Part shown: positions 49,661 to 62,339 of the stretch, one piece after another | Layout of the letters: every line of letters starts with the position of its first letter | Numbering within the stretch: the stretch's first letter is position 1 | Assembly (NCBI RefSeq): GCF_965638725.1 | Contig: NC_134951.1 | Location: 29,767,746-29,831,745, forward strand | Length of the DNA stretch: 64,000 nucleotides | Source: Aptenodytes patagonicus | Taxonomy: Eukaryota; Chordata; Aves; Sphenisciformes; Spheniscidae | Direction of reading: 5' to 3' | Translations under genes and position numbers: made by a program | Notes under the pieces: model-generated | What the model was told of the DNA's origin: nothing | The model's input: the letters and a program-made list of their open reading frames with translations, nothing else | Databases searched by the model: none

Positions 49661-51139
49661 GTAAAGTCAGGGGAAGTGTTTTGATGAGGAGGAAAGCCTG
49701 AAGGTCATGAAAAGCTTGATTTATAAGAGGCCATTTGGATAGGAATTATGGATGCTCAAGCACCTGACACGATCAAGGCCTACCATTAGCATCAAAGTCT
49801 TTGATACATGGCAACATTTAATTCCAGCAGCACTTAGAAAAAACTGTCTTAAATGGAGGCCATGCAATCATAGAGTTAGAAATGGAAAAATCTGTCTAAA
49901 TCTCGTCAGTCGTTCCCAAGAGAACCTTTCTGTATGCTGTATATAACCACCGGCTAAGGTCAAACACTCCACTGACCAGTCCAACTAATCTTATTTTTTA
50001 ACAGTTATTCTTGATCTACTGAAATTTTCTTTATTCTGGAATTATTTCATTTCTAATTACTTTAGTAATTCCTCATTATTGATAATCTGAGTTAGTTCCA
50101 GGTACAACAAGTTTAGTCCTTTCCCAGAGGTGAGCCATATTGTTCTTTTATAAATGAATCCTTCATCACTTAGTGATCACCTCTGAAGCCCCTCTTACTT
50201 GTCCCTGTCCCTTACTCTGGGGCAGCCAAGACTGAATCCAAAATTTCAAAACATTAGTGAATGAATAAGGTTTAAAGAGGTTTTGCTGCTTCTTAGCTAC
50301 GTCATACCATCCCTGGACAGCCTAGTATCTCTCTGTATTGTCGTATGATTTTGCAAGTGCTTATCAGTTTCAGTGCCCACCCGATTCTGTTCCGTATGTT
50401 ATTCATCTTGGTTTGAATCATTCATCTCCACTTTTCTGAGTATTATTTTTAAACATTTTGTTAGTGTCCGACAACTTTTCTTACACGTTTACGTCCATTT
50501 GCCTTACATCTTAAGCACTTGTATTAGTCTTCAACAGTATTTTCTAGTAATTCAGTGATTCTGTATCTTGCTGATTCTTCAGCCCTTGCATCCTTTTCAC
50601 TCTGCTGAATTGATTCTTCTTAATGGACTCAGTAAAAGTTTATATTTGAAAATAAATATTACTTGGAGAAAAGGCCACTTAAAAGATATTCTCTATAGAT
50701 TAAAAAAGAGGGAAAAAAGTCCATGCAGTCTATGTAACTTCTTTGAAGCAAAAAAAGAAATCAAATCAGACATAACATTACTTAGCCCACATTCAATAGC
50801 TTTACAGACTTGTAGAGATTTTGAGATAGCAAAAAGCAAACAGAGAAATAGGCAGCTTAGTGCCACGATGGGCATAAACTAATGGTTCCTCTTAGCCTTG
50901 CAGAGAACCAATCATCTATGCTATTCTAAAAACAGAGGCCAGATCTTCATGGGTGGGGACAGCAGAATGGCAGGAAAGGCTTTGAGAGAATAGGAAAAAA
51001 GTATGTTAACGTGTTTTTGCTGACTACTATGACTCTTTTGCAGTACAATGGGAATCTAATTACAAAAATATACATCCTTACGTAATTAGAGTCTGAAAGC
51101 TGCAATTACTTTTACCCATCACTTTCCATTTGATTTCAG

Positions 51140-51357
51140 TGTTGCCACAGGCAGTGACCCATTTTGAGGAACTGGTAGGGATGGCTGAAGCACTGCTCAA
51201 AGGGGGAGTGACATCATCTACGTCCAGTCTGCATTCACATGCAATTTGGAAAGCATCTAACAATCCGTTAGCAGATTCATATGCAGCTGTGCATAGTAAC
51301 TCCAGCTCACCAATAACTCTGAATGTGGAAGATGAGGAGCAACAGACTGAAAAACAG
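51140..51357 (+). CDS. BEND6: BEND6 coding exon 5 (Ser-rich linker)
   Basis: The exon completes Val214 and encodes residues 215-286. The acceptor is tgatttcag; the donor is gtcagtta, a less common but acceptable gt. It starts LPQAVTHFEELVGMAEALLK, continuing the helix, then becomes Ser/Asn/Thr-rich (about 235-275) and ends in an acidic VEDEEQQTEKQ before the BEN domain. The helical part is strongly conserved with mammalian BEND6; the Ser-rich part is not. Confidence 0.95.
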
Positions 51358-51813
51358 GTCAGTTAAAAGGCAATTTCAGGCATAAAAATTAAAACTTTAT
51401 ACAGTACAAACTTTACTGTTATAGTATAACAAATATAAAAAATAAGCATCAGCAAAAATAATTTTATCATCATTCAGTTGATGACGTGATTAATGAGCTC
51501 CTTTTGTGCAGAAGGCTCTTTCCATGAGAAACACTAGACTTTTAATTCAGTGTGCTGGTACACTTTCAAACTCGCTTTGATTTTGGTGGCTTTGCACATC
51601 TGTGACTAAGGGCAGAAATGCGGATGCATGAAGAAAATACTGAGATCCGGGGATAAGTTCCAGTCTAATGCTTTGGATGCCAAAGGGGAATAGTAGTGTT
51701 TCAGAGATAATCTAAGAAAAATACCAGCAGTCTGTTTAAACTGTTAATAAGTAAATAGAGAATGGTACATTTCTGCTCTTGTTCCAGACACTGGCCAGCA
51801 GTTAAGTAGAAAA

Positions 51814-51852
<39 letters not shown>
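51814..51852 (+). repeat. (TA)n(CA)n microsatellite
   Basis: Six TA units (51815-51826) followed by about thirteen CA units, in BEND6 intron 5. Likely length-variable. Confidence 0.95.
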
Positions 51853-52736
51853 AAGTAAAGATGTTCTCCTATTCTCTGCAATTATAACAGAGCATAACTG
51901 AGAAGTCTCAGGCACAGAGGCTGTACATGAAAAATATAAAGACTCAACCAAAAGAATAATTCTAGCTTCTGCATTGACGATTTACATAAACATTCCTATG
52001 CACTGAGTCATGCCAGTCGGAGGAAATCATTCTCGTGTGTTGTCATGGGGTCCTAAAAACCAAAGAAATCTATTAAGAATTATCAAGTTATGTTTTGACT
52101 GAATATTGCAATACACAAAATTTGACCTAACATCTCCAAAGAAATAAAAAGACCTAATTTTCTAAGCAACCTAGCCTTACTTAATAGAGGTAGCTCAAAA
52201 TTGCCCATTAGGAGAGTTCAAATACTTAGGCTGTACAACTGCTGTGTGTAGAAGTCACTCTCAAAACCCAGGACCAGATGTCACAGTTCTTAGGGCATGT
52301 CTGCTCGGAGGCAGGAATATTAGCTTGGGCATAGTGCCATGCTCCCAAGGCTGTACAGAATCCACGCCAGAACTGGACCACAGCCAGCCTGCATGGAGTG
52401 CAAGCAGAAGGACTTAGCTATGTCTGAACATGTCCTGTCTCCACTAGTGAGTAATAAGGATCGCTCGGTGAAGTGTTTGCTAGGATGAATGGCACTTTTC
52501 ATTTTCCTTTGCTAGGAACTGTCTGCCCCACACTTGCTTCTGAAAAAACATCAACCTGTGTGTACAGTTGCAAACATTGAGTGGTATGCAAGTTTAGCGT
52601 TGATCTCAAGCACACAGTTTGCAGAGATTACTTTTGAAATTGTGGTTTAAAAAAGGAAAACTTAAAAAAAATATTTCAGAGGTAATATTTCTAGAGAACC
52701 ACAATAGTTATGCTTATGACCAATTTTGTTTTCCAG

Positions 52737-52929
52737 TTCAAGATCGAAAAGTGGCAGATCGCACTTTGTAACAAGAGCAAACCTCAAAAGTTTATAAATG
52801 ACTTGATGCAAGCACTTTATACACATGAATACATGGCTACACACAGCCTGACAGGTGCGAAGTCCTCCTCTTCAAAGGATAAAGCAGCGAAACCAGCTAT
52901 GAATCAGAATGAAGTTCAAGAAATCATAG
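52737..52929 (+). CDS. BEND6: BEND6 coding exon 6 (BEN domain, first part)
   Basis: The exon encodes residues 287-350 plus a G. The acceptor is tttgttttccag; the donor is gtgatgac. It starts FKIEKWQIALCNKSKPQKF, followed by a helix (INDLMQALYTHEYMATHSLTG) and a Lys/Ser loop leading to NQNEVQEII. BEN domains bind DNA and proteins through helices of this layout. Read-through of the donor would add twelve residues after the Gly and stop at 52968-52970, giving a protein cut in the middle of the BEN domain. Confidence 0.96.
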
Positions 52930-53871
52930 GTGATGACTTGTTAACATTACTCAATGTGGCACTGATCTGACAGAGGGCTTTCTCTGAGGGAGGGGCTGTA
53001 ATGCTTAACAGTTAGTCTGTGCCGTTTCATATTTCCTTCTTCAGCTACAAACTTTTTTAACCCATCTGTTATAAATACGGTCAGTGAAATGCTAAGTAGT
53101 AGTATTTCTATTGTGTGAATTTTGTGGTTTTTACTTAAGTGGCTACTCAGCACAGTGATACTTAAATTTTTTTAGCCTTTGAAAGGTTAATCTACAACAG
53201 TCAAACTTGGAGCATGACAATTAATGGTTAAGGGAAGGCAAAGACAGGACACACTGGGATCAAATTTAAAATAATGTCTGCTATATTCTGAAGTTAGTGA
53301 ATGTTACGAATTCTGACATTTTAAATAGCGCTGGAGGCAAAATGAGACAATAAGTATAGAAGACAGGAATAGTGATCAGAGAAGCAAACAAAATTTGTTT
53401 TATGCTGAGGTTTAAGGCAAAAAAATGTTTGGTGCGTAAGAAAGAGAATCATTTCAGATGGAAGTAGCAGCTTTAAAGAAAACAGTATTTTGTGAGCACT
53501 TGAAGCCTGATTTTTATTGGATTCACACCTATAGCTTAATACTTGAACAACATAGCCTAAATTCCTGTACTAGAATCCCTCGCCCATTGCCATTCCCTCG
53601 GACTTCTCTAGTTCTCTCAGTTCCCTTCCCAGCTTAGCTCCAGTTCCTGTACCTTGGTCCAGTTTTGTTGAAGTTGGCCAGCAGTTTCAAAAGTTATCAG
53701 TTGCAGAAACCTCTTTTTCTTAAGAACCTAGCTAGAGAAGAAGGTCCAAAGTCAAGAGAGGGAAAAGGAAACAGTGTGTAAGATGGTGAAAATATATTTA
53801 GAGGTGGTAAGATGAGGCAATTTCAGAACGATGTATGAGAAAAATTAAAAAGATTTCATGGGATGAGAAGA

Positions 53872-53930
53872 ACGGTTGGACTCGATGATCTTAAGGGTCT
53901 TTTCCAAGCTAAATGATTCTGTGATTCTAA
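53872..53930 (+). mobile_element. CR1 3'-end fragment, + orientation
   Basis: About 60 bp matching the CR1 3' end: GGTTGGACTCGATGATCTTA, then TTCCAAGC, ending in two copies of the ATTCTGTG-type tail repeat. It is a 5'-truncated copy within BEND6 intron 6. Confidence 0.85.
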
Positions 53931-54774
53931 GAGCTACTAGGGACTTTTCTAAAGGTGGATTCTGGGGAAGAGTCTAGGCAAAACTGAAAAGGGAAGCAGA
54001 GAAGATAATCAGGACATCGAATACAGCATGCTGCAGAGAATTCAGTGACAAAGGGGAGCCTATAGAGAAGTCAAAGAAGTTTGTTAAGGCAAACAAGAAC
54101 ACTCCTGAATTCAAGTAGAAAAGTCTCAACATTATACAAGAGAAGAAGAAAAATAAGAAGGAAGCCTGGGAGTTCTAGGACTGTAGAAAATGAGTTAGTA
54201 GATCAGATTATTTAAAGAAGATGGAAACTGTAAGACTTCAAAATCAAAAGGGAAAAAAAAACAAGGGAAGGGAAGATGATGGAGAAGAGGAGAGCAGGAG
54301 ATGCATTCCTGATGATGAGTCCTGTTAGGGTTTTTTGCATTCAAAAAAAGGTAGCCAGGCAAAACAGAAGGGAAATGTTTGGGGAAGGAGACGTCACCTG
54401 CAAATGAAAATTAAGGAACAAAAACTGTAAGATTCAGAGGCACAAGGACTGACGAGGATAGGATCTCTTTGATCAAGAACAGAACAAAGGAAGAGAGGAT
54501 GAGCAAACACAAATCACTTACTACAGGAAGCCCTTGTGGCCCTGGAGTTCCCTTTGAGTTTGCCAAGAGCAGGCACAGCAATATGAAAGGCACAGAGAAA
54601 AGCAAGAGCTGGCACGTGCAAAATCTATGAAGTAGTGAGCGAAGACAGCAAAGTAACTAGAGCTGAAGCGGAAGTAGCTGGAAATTTAAAAGACGCAATA
54701 AATGTATTTTAGATCATACATCTCTGGTTTCCCTGATTTGGGGGCCTCATATATATCATCTCTTTATTTTGCAG

Positions 54775-54913
54775 GAATCACAAAACAGTTGTTTCCAAAC
54801 ACAGATGATGCTTTAATTAGGCGAATGATGGGACAAAAACTGAACAATTGCACCAAGAAGCCAGTTTTAAGCAAAGATCTTAACTCAGGTGCTTTTCAGA
54901 AGCATAGCTTTTG
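54775..54913 (+). CDS. BEND6: BEND6 coding exon 7 (BEN domain, second part)
   Basis: The exon completes Gly351 and encodes residues 352-396 plus two bases of codon 397. The acceptor is ttattttgcag. It starts ITKQLFPNTDDALIRRMMGQ, then KLNNCTKKP, the end of the BEN domain. Two donors are possible: TCAG/gtgctt at 54891, weak, near where the human protein ends, and TTTTG/gtaagt at 54914, strong. Only the second leaves the phase required by the exon at 57433. Without splicing, the frame ends at once with a stop after FW at 54915-54917. Confidence 0.92.
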
Positions 54914-55552
54914 GTAAGTCTTAAAAAAAATTGTAGCCTGCAATGTGTAATTCCATATATTACACCATGGTAACAAAATGTAAAAGCAATCTTAAAATTA
55001 CCATGAAGATATATGTTCATAAATGCATTGCCAAGTAGGTAAATAACCTCGTACAAAAAGTACGTAATACAGAAGCAGTCCAGCTTAACATTACAGCACA
55101 AAAAAAGAGTTGTTCATTGTAGGCAAAGCAGCACAAGGCTATTAAATTACAGGAAGAGAAGACAGAAGTAAACACATGGAGTTACTTTGATCAAGATGTC
55201 TATTTTAGATTTGGCATTATTTACTTTTCTTATTCTCTGTAGGCTCTCCAGAGACCAGTCAATTCCATTTTCATGTCACCTGTTGTGCCTCAATTAACCC
55301 ACAAGTGAAGATAAGGAAAATCACACCTCTTTTGTACCTACCGATAACCGTACTGTAGGAGAGCTAAATTAGCCTTCTTTTACTGCCAGAGTCTAAATTA
55401 TTTGGGCAGAGGAATTATTAAATAATATCTTGCTTATTATGGGCATTCTTACCTTGTGAACGAGACTAGTCTAAAATTGCTGAACTCATCCCTATCGTCG
55501 GTGAAGTCAGCTATTTGCATAGTTCTGTTTCCATATATACCAAATGTACATA

Positions 55553-55935
55553 TCACAGAATAGTTGAGGTTGGGAGGGACCTCGGGAGATTGGCTAGTCC
55601 AACCCCCACTGCTCAAAGCAGGGTCATCTAGACCAGGTTGCTCAGAGCCATGTACAGTCGGGTTGAGTATCTCCAAAGATGGAGACTCCACAACCTCTCT
55701 GGGCAACCTGTGCCAGTGCTCAGTCACCCTCACAGTGAAAAAGTGTTTCCTGATGTTCAGACAGCACCTCCTGTATTTCAGTTTCTGCCCATTGCCTCTG
55801 GTCCTGCCACTGGGCACCACTGAGAAGAGGCTCCATCCCTCCCATCAAATATTAATACACATAGATAAGATCCCCCTGAGCCTTCTTGAGACTAAACAGT
55901 CCCAGCTCTCTCAGCCTCTCCTTGGGAACAGGATA
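55553..55935 (-). mobile_element. CR1 LINE, 3' part, minus orientation
   Basis: On the minus strand the segment encodes the C-terminal end of CR1 ORF2, including [20 protein letters not shown], then the 3' UTR with AGTCCAACC-type sequence in complement and the tail at 55556. The copy is 5'-truncated near 55.93 kb and its frame is interrupted. It lies in BEND6 intron 7. A 20-base near-repeat (starting 55925 and 55948) marks its 5' junction. Confidence 0.93.
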
Positions 55936-57432
55936 AGGGATTAACAAGGAACAGGATAAGAGATTAAAATCAGTGAGACAGGGAGAACAGATCTGTCCTT
56001 ACTTAGACTTTCCATACTGAAGTAATATTTTACTTCTTCCTAGTTCAGTTATCTCGTGCATGTTTTAAAATCCATATTTGCAACTGTAAGACACTTCATA
56101 ACAACAAAAAAAACCCCAAACAAACAAACAAAAACACTTCAAGATATTTGCCTATGTTACATACGACACAATTGTTTGAAAAGTAGCAGTGCTTTGCTAC
56201 TAAAATTCCTCTCTAAGCCACCTGGAAGTACTCCATGGACCACCAGTGGTCTGTGAATTACTACTTGAGAAATACTCAGATAATATCTATTGGAAGAATC
56301 CACATACACAGGTTTTCCCATCTGGAAACAATAAACAAATGCACCAGTCTGGCTAAAATACAGTTTACTATGTTAATGCTTTTCTCCTAGAGATGAGAAG
56401 GCTTCATAAAACAAAGGTCCTCTGTATTTGTAACATACAGTGTGCATTGATTCACTGTAGTATTTTTCCTTGTCCTTGACACAGGTGGTAAAAATAACAG
56501 CACAGAAACAGAGACTCTGTCTTCTTTGAAAGTATTAATTCTTAAATATTTTATATTTTACATTTTTATCTTCATAAGATGAATCCATAAATTTTGCTAA
56601 TTCCTGAGTCTTCTCATCTACAGACACAGTATTCCTGAAGCCTTGATGGGAGGATCTTGAGCTAGCACTATAACAATTCTGGGTTGTTTTTTAATACTGC
56701 CTATAGACCTTTCCATTTAAGCTTGGTAACTTAAAAATGTCTTTATGTCTGTTATTGATAAGTGCTTATGTAAAATCCAGTCCAATATCCATTGAAACCA
56801 ATGCAAATATTGCCTGCACAGTCACTCTTGAATGGATGATTATTAGAATGCATTTATAATGCATTCATTTTACACCTATTCAGAATTTCCTCACTGTAAA
56901 AGCATTTAAGCACCTTGTAAGTAATCGAGATAACAGTAGTGATTCCTTTAACTCAGACACAAGTTTTCTCTGTAAGAAAATCAGGAGAATTTAAAAGTGC
57001 TCATAATCTCACTGTTACTCCTCCAGTTCACCTTCCAGCCATGAAGTACAGAGAGGGGTCAAGAGAAAATCCTGTTGTGCAGTACCTTTAGTAACAACTT
57101 ACTTACACACAAGTTACTAACTTTTCAAACTGGTGATACTGCAGTTTTGATCTCCTCCCTTGCTGCTCCTCCTTCCTTGCCCACCTCCTCGGCCTTTCCC
57201 CAGAATACAATTACGATTCAAGAGAAGGAATTGGGAGTAAAATCCAACGAGACAGACAAGTCACCATCTCAGATCCATTAGGCTGAGATGAAACAAGAAG
57301 AAGGGGAACGTGTCAATGAAGAAAACTAGTTAACTAGCCAATAAACAAACTCTGCTGCTCAGAAACTAAGAACAGTAGTAATTGCTCATTTAATGTTAAT
57401 ATCTCAAGCTTAGTTATAAATTGTCTCAACAG

Positions 57433-57700
57433 TGGTTCAACAGCTGCTCCTCAGGGCATCATCTCTTCGGCTGTTCCTCCCAGCACACAAGACCAGCAGG
57501 ATGATGATTCACCAGCTGCTAATGCACAAATTCAGCAAAGTGACAGCCGTCTGACTCCCCCACCTCCCACCACACAAGGTCAGCAGGAGTGTTTCAAACC
57601 CACTCCTTCTAAGGTGGAGTCTCATCTACCCAGAAGCTCACCAGCGCCCTCTCCCAACCACGGTTGCGGACGGGATCTCAGGAATTCAGACAAGGAATAA
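57433..57700 (+). CDS. BEND6: BEND6 terminal coding exon 8 (Pro/Gln/Ser-rich tail)
   Basis: The exon completes Cys397 and encodes residues 398-485, then TAA at 57698-57700. The acceptor is gtctcaacag. It has no start codon of its own and was found by searching for an open segment in the phase left by exon 7. Residues are low-complexity: AAPQGIISSAVPPSTQDQQ, a DDDSPAAN stretch, TPPPPTTQGQQ, then PRSSPAPSPN. A poly(A) signal follows 56 bp after the stop. The total coding length then becomes a multiple of three. I do not recall this tail in human BEND6; it could be an alternative bird C-terminus. Confidence 0.72.
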
Positions 57701-57755
57701 CAGATGGTATTTCATACCATTTCAAATTCTCAACAGAGATTAAGGAGTAGTATAA

Positions 57756-57761
57756 AATAAA
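57756..57761 (+). terminator. BEND6: AATAAA poly(A) signal for BEND6
   Basis: A canonical AATAAA lies 56 bp after the BEND6 stop codon, giving a very short 3' UTR if used. Another AATAAA lies near 58.22 kb and could be an alternative. Confidence 0.55.
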
Positions 57762-60700
57762 AAAAGAAGTAATATCTGAATAGGCCTAGCAACAGTGGAC
57801 AGAGATACTGCAAGCAGAATAGAAGCCTGAGAACCATTTTCTCAAGCAAATGAAAATCCCACAGCCTAGAAAAAAATGAAGGCATATCAATATCTTTGGC
57901 TTTAAGATATTATTAAATATATGCATGTTATGCAGTAATTCAAAAAATATAAACTTGTTCTGAAGAATATAAGAGATCCCCTTAGTTAGAAAAAAACATT
58001 ATTTAAAGTAATACCAAAAGAATGTATAAAAGGAACCTTAATCCCCTTGCTTTCACCTTGACAGCTGATGGAAAACTGCTTTACCGATCAGAGAAAGCTA
58101 TTGCATATTAATACAAACAAGATATAGAGGTATGAAAAGAGAATAGAAAAATTTCCTAGTGAAATGAAGACTATGGCCAGCACAGGGTTAGAAAGCACAG
58201 GGCCGCATGAGCAGAGAAGAAATAAAATAGGTATTTAAGGATGCTGTTAACTTGGAAAGAAAACATTCTTAGGGCAATGAAACTGCAGCTCTCAAGATGT
58301 CTGCAGGAAAGAAGCAGCTCATTTTTAACCTCTGAAGTTGGAAAGGCAATGAAAGAAGCCGTGTTCCCTCTTAGCTCAGGGAATAGTCTTCCAGGATAGC
58401 CTGTTTGGTTGTGGAGGCCGTGGCTTCTCTCACAGGCCTTCTGCTGCTGGTTTGGCAGCTCTCACTCTCTCTTCTTCCCTGAACATCGGGTCCATAGGAT
58501 AACGGTGCCTGATCCCTCCAGTCAGGAAATGGAGGACAATCTGTTGGAAGCGACTAGTAAAGGGCAGAGTTGCCAGCCTCTACTCCCTGTGTTTCGATTT
58601 TGGTATGCTACCTCTTGCTTAGAGAAAGGGTGGACAAGTAGAGTATTCCTCATGGGACTGGGACCAGAAAAATCCCAGTAACTGGGCAGTTCCTTTTGAG
58701 ACCTGACACCTCTTGTGCCAGGGAGCAGCTGGCAGTCACACACCCTGTAATTGCCGGAGGAGGAGGAGGGAAGGTACATTTTTTTCCTTCCTGATGATTC
58801 CAAGTTTACAGTGTGACGGTAGCATGGGAAGGAGAGAACGCTTGGATTATAGCTTTTGTGTCTGAGTGTACTTCTCCCAGAACAGAGAGTACTAATAGTT
58901 AAATCTATTTCATACGTGGCAAACAAGCAACTAAGGAATCAAGATGAAAAAAAAAAAAAAAAAACAACATAAAGTTTAAGAAATCTAGCTTGATTTGAGG
59001 AGGATTTCTATAACTCAGGACATCTGAGTTATAGAAATAAATTAGAAATAGTATTAGGGTGAACGCCGGGAAAAAAATCTGAAGATTAAGGTTAGCAGCC
59101 AAACACCTCTAAAGGGAAGTGCTGCAAGCCTAACTGTGCTAGAACAATGCACTAATATAATGCACCGTGGGGAAGACTTTCGTGTAGGCTGGGGTATGAA
59201 TTAAGTGACCTGCTAGCCTTTTTCATCTCTCATGTCTACCAATTCCTTGTAGATAGGATCAGGATGAAAGCAGGTATGAAATATGATGTAAGTTCTATCT
59301 CATGTTATTAACTACCATCCATAAAATGCAACAGAAGGATGTTTGCTATTATGTACATTTTGTATATGTAACTGTATGTACAGCATATAAGAATGTATAT
59401 AATTAATCATATTTTTGAAGCAACTTTCTATCAAATAAAATGAAACATTACTATGTCTTAGTTCTATTTTATTATCTCTACTGTCTTCTGGGCCTTTTCT
59501 TACATCAGCCTCTGTTGTACACTCATAACAGGTAAGGTTGGGTTTTTTTCTCTCACTCACCTTTTTTTTCTCTTTTTCTTTAATAACTGTTCTGAAGCCA
59601 GCTTCTGTAAAGCTTGTAATTTTTAGCTGGGGAAGGGGTTGGCCCACCTTACAAGGGCTCTCTAACCTTAAAGCTGTCACAGCTGATATTGCACAGCTGC
59701 AGCTGTTCTGCTGTTTGGGAGGTATAGAAGCACGTGGGCAGGTACACGGAGCCAAACACGAGCGGCTGCTTTCCCTGTTGCTGGTGCAGCGCTGCAGATC
59801 ACGCTGTACTATGTGCTTTTCTGTTCTACTGAGTTGGTAAGTTGTCAAAGGAAAACCAGTGGGGCTGGCAGCTCACCGCAAAGAGTAAAGGAGGATTTTC
59901 ATGGTAGGGTGAAGGGCCTGCTCCCAGGCATGGGCCAGGGAGACGGATGGGTGTTCTGGGCAAAAAGAGCAACATAGAGGAGGAGACATTTTAATGTTTT
60001 ACCAAAGGGTAAAGAGGGAGCAAGCTGCAAAGAGCCAGTTCCTTCCTCTCTCCTAAAGTATAGGACTGATGTTATCCCACTGGATAAAAGATAAATAGCT
60101 TTTACACAACTACAGTGTTAACAGAAAAGCCATACTCCTTGCAGTATGACCAAAAAGGAAGAAAATGCGACTGGTTTTCCAAAATGACCCTGACAAACTC
60201 TGAGAACACAAAATTGAAGACTAGATAATCACAGATTAGAAACTTCAGAAGTAACAGAAAGGGAGAGGAGAGCAGAACAGTCTAATGCTGCTTCTCCCCA
60301 AGTTTGCACTAAAATAAAAAGTAATTGGTGATGTGTAAATGTGTGGTGTCACAAAGTATAAAAATTCTTCTAATATGAGTGACAGAGGACACATTATTTG
60401 CATTACTCAGAATTGGAGAAGGCTGACAGCTACTGCAGAAAAACCTAACAGCTATATGACTGTACAGCATTTAGTAACTGGAGAATTTACTACTGAAAAG
60501 GTAAGCCACACTAAAACTAATAATTTGAACTATTTGTTTCTGTTACTGCATTTTAGATTGAATTTGAAGATTACCATGGAAAAGAATTCGGTCATTGTTT
60601 ATTATGAACTGTTCAGTAAGAACACTTGCTTTCTAAGGAGGGAAGAATATTGAGATATGTGAAGAATGGCATAAAAAACTTACTGAAAAAAGAGTACTAT

Positions 60701-62330
60701 TGAATAAATCAGGGTTTTTAATGCATGTCAAGTTCATGTCCCCTCTTACATGGTATATAGATACGAGTCCAAAAAACCCAAACCACCAGACATCTAAATT
60801 TTCTAGATCAAGAGTAAGTGGCAGTATGCAATGTCAACACAAGAGGGAAACCAATGGTTAAAAAGGCAATGTTTCACTCACTTTAAGGAGCAAGGAAAGA
60901 AACAAGGATGCTGAAATATGTTTAAATTCTATTAAAGAAAATAATTAAGGGTACATAATGAATATGTGGCACTAGTTGCTAGAGAGCATTATTGAGTTTA
61001 TAAAGACAGCCTGCTTAGAAACAGCTTCCACATCCTGTGTGATACCCAGACTTCGTTTGGAGGTTTGGACTTGGAGACCTGAGCTCATGAAGAGCAGACC
61101 GTGAGTACCCCCTGCTCTCCTAGGTTTGTCTGCTCCTACCCTCAGCAATCTACTGCCTGTGTTTAAAAAAAATCGCCTACTCTCTATACCGAGTTAGACA
61201 GTGAATGTGCCTTGCAGGTGGCCCACCAGCCAAGAAGTCCAGCAGGCTACATCTTTTCTCTTCTCTATGAAACAAACTCTGCATAAGAACTTTCCTAAGC
61301 AGACCCAAACTGGGAAGTCTGTGCTTTCCCAGGAATTAGCTGAAATACACAGATTTTGGAATTCAGTTTTGTTAGCATATTGGAAATGCTGATATGATTG
61401 CATGGCAATTCCCTTATTATTTTTTTTTTCCTTAATTGCATTGTTTAAATACGAGGAGGATGTTTGGATGGGTCATTGCAAGAGTAAACATTTACATGAA
61501 TTACTGCTGAAAAATTAATGTTCAAATGAGTGTCATTTTCATAGGCTACCAGAGTTTGGAAAAATAATGCCACCTCACTGCTCTAGTAACTTGTTACTAT
61601 TGCACCTCATAGTATCTATTCTCAAGAATCAAAAGTAATTAAGTGCAAATGCAAGCTACAAACAGAATGGCTGCTATCAACATTCTGTTAGCAAATTTGA
61701 GTTATAAGTGCAAAATATGAAAGTTAGGCAGCAACAATAACTTTAATTTTCCAGGTGGTAGTCAGGTTTCCATTATTTTAATAATGAAATATAACTGCTC
61801 AAATCAGTGTTGTTTATACAGTCCAACAATAGTGATTAAGTTGTACAAATTTGTTAACAAGTATATAACTAGTATATATAACTAGCATCTCAGTATGTCT
61901 TTCTTCTATCATAAAGCTATTTTTTCATTCATATATGGAAGGAGGCTTAAAACTAACATTAGTAATAGTAACTCTGTGTTTACAAGAAAAAGACGTGCAC
62001 TAAATTAATGCTGGCACTAAATACCACATGATATGTTATTTCTGATAGGTGTTTATTCACAAAGCTCCCATAACATCAAAATTTAATGTGCAACCCTGAA
62101 TTCTTTCTCTCCTGTCTATGCAGGATTTGATAAGCACACACCAGTGAAGTGCTTTGTTTGTGTGCAAGCAACTCTTTTTTATAGACATACAACTCAAAGG
62201 TGACATTTACACTGTTCAGCATACTCAAAGCCAATGCATTAAGTAAGGATGATTCATACCAACTTTTACTTTGGGTGGCTCAAAGGAACTATATGATGAA
62301 GCAGGAGAGCGGTAGCAGATAAATAACAAG
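57762..62330. other. Intergenic, no gene recognised
   Basis: AT-rich sequence downstream of BEND6 with an A18 run at 58947-58964 and a GGA-rich patch near 58.76 kb. The longest open frame (minus strand, 59312-59848, 178 codons) has no recognisable domain and is within chance expectation for this much DNA. A 90-bp open segment at 60411-60500 has splice-like borders and is discussed among the findings. A small exon of a transcript starting or ending outside the window cannot be excluded. Confidence 0.6.
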
Positions 62331-62339
62331 CATCATGGG

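Larger units (their letters stand above)
48043..57761 (+). other. BEND6: BEND6 gene, coding part (8 exons)
   Basis: This is BEN domain-containing protein 6, a nuclear factor described in mammals as a corepressor acting with RBPJ to dampen Notch signalling in neural progenitors. Eight exons (196, 146, 120, 178, 218, 193, 139 and 268 coding bases) sum to 1,458 bp with every junction in phase: 485 residues plus stop. Order: N-terminal module (1-75), basic KGKRKR (92-97), acidic Ser-rich patches (103-113 and 166-175), coiled coil (about 178-213), Ser-rich linker, BEN domain (about 288-379) and Pro/Gln/Ser-rich tail (389-485). The upstream noncoding first exon is not located, so the gene really begins further left, probably in the CpG island at 35 kb. 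Confidence 0.93.

Noticed and set aside
59312..59848. 178-codon open frame on the minus strand
   Set aside because: No recognisable domain or splice context; one frame of this length is roughly expected by chance in 64 kb of this composition.
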